From assembly GCF_000517405.1 (NCBI RefSeq), contig NZ_CP006568.1, positions 2,852,001-2,916,000 of the forward strand: DNA of 64,000 nt, in the 5' to 3' direction. A program made the position numbers and the translations under genes. Positions 58,270-64,000 of the stretch are shown here, one piece after another. The DNA comes from Candidatus Sodalis pierantonius str. SOPE. Its GTDB lineage: Bacteria; Pseudomonadota; Gammaproteobacteria; Enterobacterales; Enterobacteriaceae. Within the stretch, counting starts at the first letter, position 1. Each line of letters opens with the position of its first letter. The notes beneath the pieces were generated by a model. It saw only the letters and a list, made by a program, of their open reading frames with translations. It searched no databases and was not told the DNA's origin.

Positions 58270-58936
58270 ATGAATTGGCACTGGTTTACTTTTTTTTGGC
58301 GACAGCATGCTGTTACTGCCTTGCGCGGGATTGATCGTCGTGGTTTTACTGCTGAAAGCGGATACCCGTCAGGCCTGCTGGCAATGGCTGCTGCTGTTCT
58401 GCCTCGCCGGCGGCGTCGTTTGCGCCTCGAAATTGGCTTTTATGGGCTGGGGGATCGGCAGCCGCGCTTATGATTTTACGGGATTTAGCGGTCATTCGGC
58501 GCTATTGGCCAGTATCTGGCCGGTCATGCTTTGGATCCTGTTTAGCCGCGCGCGTCCGGCGCTGCGCGCCGCGGCGGTGGGCGGCTACCTGCTGGCGCTG
58601 GTGATTGGCGTTTCACGGTTGATAATTCAGGCGCATTCGCTGTCTGAAGTCGTGTCCGGACTGGCGTTGGGTTACTTGATAAGCAGTTCTTTCCTGCTGT
58701 TGCAGTATAGCCGGCATACGCATATCCGTTTTCTGAGCAACGGTCAGTTCGTGGCGATGCTTATTTTACCGCTGTTGCTGGTGGCTCAGGGCAAAAAAGC
58801 GCCGACCCAGAATCTGCTGGAACAGATAGCCCTCAGCGTGGCGCCGGTTACCAAAGTCTATACTCGCGAGGATTTGCATCGCGCACGCCCGGCGTTAACG
58901 CCGGATCGCGCTTTGCGGCCGGCGCCGGCGAGCTAA
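58270..58936 (+). pseudogene. PAP2-family membrane phosphatase gene with a T8-run frameshift
   Basis: The ATG at 58270 reads MNWHWFTFF and then hits a run of eight T (58290-58297). With seven T the frame would continue GDSMLLLPCAGLIVVVLLLK and on to a ~221-residue, six-helix PAP2 protein with the acid-phosphatase signature TGFSGHSALLASIW and GVSRLIIQAHSLSEVVSG. Length 667 bp (3n+1) fits one inserted T. Such enzymes act on undecaprenyl pyrophosphate or lipid phosphates at the periplasmic face. The run is a classic slippage site, so some functional protein might still be made, or translation might start internally at the ATG at 58307. Confidence 0.75.
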
Positions 58937-59048
58937 ACGCCCCTTAAGGCTGGCGCTCGTCAAAGCGGCAAGCTAAACGCTTGCCTCGGCGCTGAGAGAG
59001 GATGAGGCCGCGACAAAAATCGCTCATGTCCCCCCGGCGGGGACGTTA

Positions 59049-60158
59049 TTAAACGGCTTTGATGGCAATCTCCGTCGGGATGACCTCTCCCTGCCAATAG
59101 AGTTGCGCCACCACCTGCCCCGCCAGTTGGCGATAGATTTCGGTAAATTCGCTCTCGGGGCGGCTCACCACCGTCGGCTCGCCGCGATCCAGATCCTCGC
59201 GCAAGCTGATGTGCAACGGCAGTTGGCCAAGCAGCGCGCACTGGTACTGTTCCGCGAGCTTTTCCGCGCCGCCGGAGCCGAAAATGGCTTCCAGATGGCC
59301 GCAATGACTACAGATATGCATGCTCATGTTTTCCACGATACCCAGTACCGGCACGCCGACCTTGGCAAACATCACAATGCCCTTGCGCGCGTCGGCCAGC
59401 GCAATGTCTTGCGGCGTCGTCACCACCAGCGCGCCGGTCACCGGAATATTTTGCGCCAGCGTCAGTTGGATATCGCCGGTGCCGGGAGGCATATCCAGTA
59501 TCAGATAATCCAGCTCCGGCCACAGAGTATCGGTGAGCAGCTGTAAAAGGGCTTTACTGGCCATGGGACCACGCCAGACCATGGCGTTGTCCTCGGTGAC
59601 CATATAGCCAATGGAGTTGGTGGCCAGACCGTGGGCCATAATCGGCGCCATATGCTGCCCATTCGGTGACGTCGGGCGCTCGTGGGTGGTGCCCAGCATG
59701 GTGGGAATCGAGGGGCCGTAAATATCGGCGTCCAGCAGTCCGACGCGTCCCCCTTCTGCCGCCAGCGCCAGCGCGAGATTGACGGCGGTGCTGGATTTGC
59801 CCACACCGCCTTTGCCGGAGCTTACGGCAATTAAATTGCGTACGCCATTAACGCCCGCCTGATCCTTGACCCTTTTCATCGTGGCGATATTATGTAACAA
59901 CTTCCAGTCGATGGCGGTGGCGCCGGTCAGACGCAGCAGTTCGGCGCTGGCGCTTTCCTGCAGCTCCGCGAAACCGCTTTGCCAGGCAAACGGCATGACG
60001 AGCTCAATATGCAGCGTGCCGTCGAGCAGCGCGCTATGATGCAATGCTTTCAACACGGTTAAATCGCATTTCAGCGTCGGGTGTTTGAAGGCGCTCAGTA
60101 CGCGGTTTATCTGCTCGCGCAGTGCCTCTGAGGTGGTTTGTCGCGCAAAAGGGTTCAT
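59049..60158 (-). CDS. mrp: Fe-S cluster carrier / P-loop ATPase Mrp (ApbC)
   Basis: Mrp/ApbC binds and transfers Fe-S clusters in the cytosol. The 369-residue protein has the deviant Walker A AVSSGKGGVGKSSTAVNLAL, GLLDADIYGPSIPTMLG, and the cluster-binding CxxC in MHICSHCGHLEAIFG; an N-terminal MIP18-like domain (residues 1-100) precedes it. Divergent from metG, 183 bp apart, as in E. coli. Intact. Confidence 0.96.
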   Translation of the reverse strand: MNPFARQTTSEALREQINRVLSAFKHPTLKCDLTVLKALHHSALLDGTLHIELVMPFAWQSGFAELQESASAELLRLTGATAIDWKLLHNIATMKRVKDQAGVNGVRNLIAVSSGKGGVGKSSTAVNLALALAAEGGRVGLLDADIYGPSIPTMLGTTHERPTSPNGQHMAPIMAHGLATNSIGYMVTEDNAMVWRGPMASKALLQLLTDTLWPELDYLILDMPPGTGDIQLTLAQNIPVTGALVVTTPQDIALADARKGIVMFAKVGVPVLGIVENMSMHICSHCGHLEAIFGSGGAEKLAEQYQCALLGQLPLHISLREDLDRGEPTVVSRPESEFTEIYRQLAGQVVAQLYWQGEVIPTEIAIKAV

Positions 60159-60341
60159 CCCGGCTCCTTTGGGTTCTGTTTAGAGGATGAGTAACCATTA
60201 GCCTTAGCATAACAGGGCTCATCGGCCGCAGCGGAAAAAAGTTCGCCGGCGGCGGGCGCGCATGCCGCTTGTTTACGTGAGGTATCGCTATCGGTTACCA
60301 TCGACTGCCCTTATGACACTTAACGAAAGCCAACTCCTACC

Positions 60342-62381
60342 ATGACTCAAGTCGCGAAAAAAATATTGGTAACCTGTGCGTTACCTTACGCTAACGGTTC
60401 TATCCATCTCGGCCATATGCTTGAGCATATACAGGCGGATATCTGGGTCCGTTATCAGCGAATGCGCGGCCATCAGGTTTATTTTATCTGTGCCGATGAC
60501 GCTCACGGCACGCCGATCATGCTTAAGGCGCAGCAATTGAGTATGGCGCCGGAAGAGATGATTAACGAAATGAATCTGGAGCATCAAACGGATTTTGCCG
60601 GCTTTGGCATCAGCTATGACAACTACCATTCGACCCATAGCGAGGAGAATCGCCAATTGTCGACGCTGATTTATCAGCGGCTGAAAGAAAACGGTTATAT
60701 TAAGTCGCGGACCACTTCCCAGTTGTTCGATCCCGAAAAAGCCATGTTCCTGCCCGATCGTTTTGTGAAAGGCAGTTGTCCCAAATGCCATTCGCCCGAT
60801 CAGTACGGCGACAATTGCGAGGTCTGCGGCGCCACCTACAACCCGACGGATCTCATCAATCCAAAATCGGCGGTGTCGGGCGCAACTCCGGTGATGCGGG
60901 AATCGGAACACTTTTTCTTCGATTTGCCCGCCTTTAGCGACATGCTGCGCGCCTGGACACGCTCCGGCGCGCTGCAAGAGCAGGTGGCCAATAAAATGCA
61001 GGAGTGGTTCGAGTCAGGATTGGAACAGTGGGACATTTCCCGCGACGCGCCCTATTTTGGCTTGGAAGTACCGGACGCGCCCGGCAAATATTTTTATGTC
61101 TGGTTGGACGCGCCCATCGGCTATATGGGCGCATTCAAAAATCTTTGCCAAAAGCGTAGCGACCTTCGCTTTGACGAGTTCTGGGAGGTCAATTCCCAAA
61201 CCGATCTTTACCATTTCATCGGCAAGGACATTGTCTATTTTCACAGCCTGTTCTGGCCGGCCATGCTGGAAGGCAGTCAGTTCCGCAAGCCGACCAATTT
61301 ATTTGTCCACGGCTATGTCACCGTCAACGGCGCCAAGATGTCCAAATCCCGCGGCACATTTATCAAGGCCAGCACCTATCTGGCGCACCTGGATGTGGAC
61401 TGCCTGCGTTATTACTATGCCGCCAAACTGTCGTCGCGCATCGATGATATCGACCTAAATCTGGAAGACTTTGTTCAGCGGGTCAACGCCGACATTGTGA
61501 ATAAAGTGGTCAACCTGGCCTCACGTAACGCCAGCTTTATCAATAAACGTTTTGACGGTCAGTTGGCGGCCACGGTGGCCGATCCGGCGCTGTATGCGAC
61601 CTTTGTCAATGCCGCGACGTCGATTGGCGAAGCATTCAACAGCCGTGAAACCAGCCGCGCCATTCGCGAAATCATGGCCCTGGCGGACTTGGCTAATCGC
61701 TATGTGGACAAACAAGCACCCTGGGTAGTGGCGAAACAGGAGGGCCGTGAGGCAGATCTGCAAGCTATCTGTTCGATGGGGATCCAACTGTTTCGGGTGC
61801 TGATGACTTATTTGAAACCGGTACTCCCCTCGCTGGCGGCGCGGGCGGAAGCTTTCCTCGCTTCACCGCTCACCTGGGACGCGGTGTCCACACCGCTGGT
61901 GTCCCACCGCATCAGTCCGTTCAAGGCGCTGTTTAGCCGAATCGAACCGGCGCAACTGGAGGCCGTTGTCGAGGCATCGCGCCAGGAAACGGCGGCGGCC
62001 GGCGCGGCGGCGGTAGAGCCGAAAATCGCGCAAACCGAGCCCCCCATCGCCGCCACAATTGCGTTTGATAATTTCGCCAAAGTGGATATGCGCGTAGCGC
62101 TGATTAAGCGCGCCGAGCACGTGGAAGGTTCGGATAAGCTGCTGAAGCTCACGCTTGATCTCGGCGGTTCAAGCCGTCAGGTGTTCTCTGGTATCCGCGC
62201 CGCTTACCCCGATCCTCAAGCGCTGGAAGGGCGCCTGACGATAATGGTAGCCAATCTGGCGCCGCGTAAGATGCGCTTTGGCGTATCGGAAGGCATGGTG
62301 ATGGCCGCCGGCCCCGGCGGCAAGGATATCTTCCTGCTCAGCCCGGATGCCGGGGCGCTGCCCGGCATGCCGGTGAAATAA
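60342..62381 (+). CDS. metG: Methionyl-tRNA synthetase
   Basis: MetG charges tRNA-Met and initiator tRNA. The 679-residue class I synthetase has the HIGH-type NGSIHLGHMLEHIQADIWVR, a zinc domain CPKCHSPDQYGDNCEVCGA, the KMSKS loop in GAKMSKSRGTFI, and a C-terminal tRNA-binding dimerisation domain (FAKVDMRVALIKRAEHVEGS). Intact and essential. Confidence 0.97.
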   Translation: MTQVAKKILVTCALPYANGSIHLGHMLEHIQADIWVRYQRMRGHQVYFICADDAHGTPIMLKAQQLSMAPEEMINEMNLEHQTDFAGFGISYDNYHSTHSEENRQLSTLIYQRLKENGYIKSRTTSQLFDPEKAMFLPDRFVKGSCPKCHSPDQYGDNCEVCGATYNPTDLINPKSAVSGATPVMRESEHFFFDLPAFSDMLRAWTRSGALQEQVANKMQEWFESGLEQWDISRDAPYFGLEVPDAPGKYFYVWLDAPIGYMGAFKNLCQKRSDLRFDEFWEVNSQTDLYHFIGKDIVYFHSLFWPAMLEGSQFRKPTNLFVHGYVTVNGAKMSKSRGTFIKASTYLAHLDVDCLRYYYAAKLSSRIDDIDLNLEDFVQRVNADIVNKVVNLASRNASFINKRFDGQLAATVADPALYATFVNAATSIGEAFNSRETSRAIREIMALADLANRYVDKQAPWVVAKQEGREADLQAICSMGIQLFRVLMTYLKPVLPSLAARAEAFLASPLTWDAVSTPLVSHRISPFKALFSRIEPAQLEAVVEASRQETAAAGAAAVEPKIAQTEPPIAATIAFDNFAKVDMRVALIKRAEHVEGSDKLLKLTLDLGGSSRQVFSGIRAAYPDPQALEGRLTIMVANLAPRKMRFGVSEGMVMAAGPGGKDIFLLSPDAGALPGMPVK

Positions 62382-62577
62382 CGCGCACCGCACGTTCTCG
62401 GGCGACGGTGGTTTTCGCCGCCGCTCGAGCATTTTCCTTCAGTCGATCTCCCCTCGTTTCCACCGCCATCCCTCGCGCGTTCATTTCCCAAATCTTATTC
62501 CTGCCCGCCGCTGTTCAGTTTACCGGAAAGTCGTTATTCTGAATGCCGATGCAAAATAATCATGGATGTGTGTTGTC

Positions 62578-63640
62578 ATGAAAGGATCTCCGCCGCTTAT
62601 CAAAGCGCTTCTGCTTATATCGCTAATATTAACCATCGGACGCGGACTCACGCTGCCGTTTCTGGCCATTTTCCTCTCGCAGCAGCGCGGTATGACGCCC
62701 GGACAGACGGGACTGGTGCTGGGGATGAGTCTTATGCTGGCCATAGTGTTAAGCCTTTATGGCGGCTATTGGGTGGATCGCTTCAATAAGCAGCGGCTGA
62801 TTCTGTGCGCCATGACAAGCTTTGCGGTCAGCTTTTTCTTATTGCCGTCTACCGCGTCAGTCATATTGCTTATCGTTTTGATGGGTATGATTAACTTTGC
62901 CTATTCGCTGTTCAGCCTGACCCTCAAGGCTACGCTGGCGGAGTGGCTGCCGGTGAGCGAGCGCATTAAGGCGTTCTCCGCTAACTATACGCTGGTCAAT
63001 GTCGGTTGGGCTATCGGACCGCCGCTGAGTGTAACCATGGCCAGCACGCATCCCTTATCCCCTTTTTTGTTGGCCGGCATATTGAGCCTGTTGGCCACCT
63101 TGCTATTGGGAAAAGCGATGCCGGGCTTCGGGCCGCCGCCGGCGAATAGTGACGACCAGCGGCCCCCCACGGAGCGTCAGACGCCTAATTTCCGTCAAAC
63201 CCTGACCATTTTACGCCAGGATCGGCGGCTTATCTGGTTTACCCTGGGCGGTACCTTGGGCAGCCTGGTGGGCAGTCAGTTCGCCAGCTGTATTTCCCAA
63301 TATCTGATGGTGGCCTTCAATCCCGACTTTGCCTATAAAGTCGTGAGGATCATTTTGCCGGTCAACGCGACTATTGTCGTGACATTGCAATATCTGGTAA
63401 GCCGCCATATCACGCGCGGCGCGCTCATGAAATGGCTGATCGTCGGCAGTGTTTTTTTCTGCTGGGCCTGGCGGGGATTATTTTCGCACAGCGCATGTTA
63501 CCGCTTTGGGTGCTGGCCGTTGCCCTATTTTCTTTGGGAGAAATTATTATTCCCGTAGAATACATGTTTGTCGATTTCATCGCCCCGCCGCACCTCAAAG
63601 GCAGTTATTATGGCATGCAAAACTTAAGTAGTCTGGGCGG
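62578..63640 (+). pseudogene. Major-facilitator transporter gene, T7 frameshift and IS21 insertion
   Basis: The ATG at 62578 starts a 12-helix MFS protein (MKGSPPLIKALLLISLILTI, the A-motif-like GGYWVDRFNKQRLI, then VGWAIGPPLSVTMAS). At the T7 run 63452-63458 the frame is off; the right frame resumes FLLGLAGIIFAQRMLPLWVL and FVDFIAPPHLKGSYYGMQNL. After SSLGG the IS21 left end begins. It resembles drug/sugar efflux proteins of the MdtH/YdeE type, but the substrate cannot be told. Two lesions make it non-functional, losing the last ~2 helices. Confidence 0.85.
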
Positions 63641-64000
63641 TGTTGGTTCCGGTCACATCCGATCACTGATTCCGATTTCACCCGATCACTAATTCTGATT
63701 TCATCCGATCACTGATTCCGGTCGCCCGATCAGCGATTCCGATTCTGTCCGATCGCTCATCTTCTGTTCCGCCATACTCTGGAGACTTTTAGCTTCCGGG
63801 GGCATGGCACGTAAAAAGAAGAAAGCGAGAATGGAAATGTGCATCTATATTAATGTCTTACGTATGAAATTCGAGCAGCGTCGCTCGAATCGCACTATCG
63901 CAGCAGCGCTCGGCATAGGCTGTACTACCGTGCACGATATCCTCGGCCGATTCACGGTAGCTAACCTGGTCTGGCCATTGCCGGCGGAACTGTCCCCCGT
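63641..64000 (+). mobile_element. IS21-family element, left end (continues past window)
   Basis: From TGTTGGTTCCGGTCAC at 63641 run five tandem ~22-bp units of CCGATCACTGATTCCGATTT (63659-63755), the inverted equivalents of the repeats at 1117-1186 and 47360-47502. The istA start follows. The insertion cut the MFS transporter gene. The exact first base is inferred from the end of transporter similarity. Confidence 0.88.
63804..64000 (+). CDS. istA: IS21 transposase IstA, N-terminal part (cut by window edge)
   Basis: The ATG at 63804 opens a frame to the window end: MARKKKKARMEMCIYINVLR, then RSNRTIAAALGIGCTTVHDI, an HTH typical of the IstA N-terminus, with LPAELSP at the edge. GGGGG at 63797-63801 is too close to be a good ribosome site; AGCTTCCGGGGG may serve. 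It is the same element family as the istA end at 3-305. Intact as far as visible. Confidence 0.88.
   Translation, partial: MARKKKKARMEMCIYINVLRMKFEQRRSNRTIAAALGIGCTTVHDILGRFTVANLVWPLPAELSP

Noticed and set aside
63659..63755. Five ~22-bp repeats as a CRISPR-like or iteron origin array
   Set aside because: They match, inverted, the known IS21 right end at two other places and precede istA, so they are transposon terminal repeats.

Overview
The window is a stretch of a gamma-proteobacterial (enterobacterial) chromosome in an advanced but recent phase of decay. Gene order and protein content are Escherichia/Yersinia-like: ampE-ampD-nadC-ppdD-hofB-hofC; metJ/metB-metL-metF; ppc-argE/argC-argB-argH; oxyR, sthA, fabR-yijD, trmA, btuB-murI-rrn; asmA-dcd-udk; mrp/metG. 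Many genes carry one recent inactivating lesion, and four IS families (IS5/IS903, IS256, IS21, ISL3) are present in near-identical copies. Type III effector-like genes and this IS mix together suggest a Sodalis-allied insect endosymbiont, most likely one close to the grain-weevil symbiont. That identification is inference.

Layout. 1-4.3 kb is an IS pile-up: IS21 right part, IS903 remnant, two same-orientation IS256 copies. 4.3-6.1 kb is a leucine-rich-repeat effector-like pseudogene split by an intact IS903 with a 9-bp target duplication. 6.3-10.1 kb is the ampE-hofC block; only ampD, nadC and ppdD are intact. 10.8-11.8 kb is an intact PipB/PipB2-like pentapeptide effector candidate. 13-15.7 kb is an ISL3-family element with a perfect 8-bp target duplication, carrying an extra small ORF and interrupted by a decayed IS903. 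It landed on the stop codon of metJ. 15.7-21.5 kb is the methionine regulon: metJ, metB and both operators survive, metL and metF are frameshifted. 21.7-37.8 kb is a conserved chromosomal backbone: ppc is frameshifted at its essential C-terminus, argECBH is intact, then a peroxiredoxin-glutaredoxin hybrid, oxyR, sthA, fabR, a short yijD, trmA, btuB with one amber codon, and murI.

38.2-40.1 kb holds an rrn promoter region and a complete 16S gene. 74 bp later an IS256 begins, and beyond it there is no 23S or spacer tRNA but a degraded Mu-like prophage (41.4-51.3 kb, minus strand). The prophage keeps ner (3' part), a transposase A gene fused by deletion to the portal-gene tail, and head/tail genes F-G-I-gp33-T-J-K-L-M; several are frameshifted. 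It is bounded by IS256 and IS903 copies lacking target duplications, so both borders look like IS-mediated rearrangement joints. 52.3-54.6 kb is an O-antigen/polysaccharide flippase pseudogene split by an intact IS256. 54.9-63.6 kb is asmA(frameshift)-dcd-udk(frameshift), a PAP2 phosphatase gene with a T8 frameshift, mrp, metG and an MFS transporter gene broken by a T7 frameshift and by an IS21 that runs off the window.

Working together: arginine synthesis, the peroxide response, NAD synthesis (nadC), tRNA modification, cell-wall precursor and recycling steps (murI, ampD) and Met-tRNA synthesis appear maintained. Methionine precursor supply, B12 uptake, anaplerotic CO2 fixation, uridine salvage, outer-membrane maintenance (asmA) and surface polysaccharide export appear lost or failing. 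Several lesions sit in homopolymer runs, so slippage is a visible mutational route here and possibly a partial rescue route.
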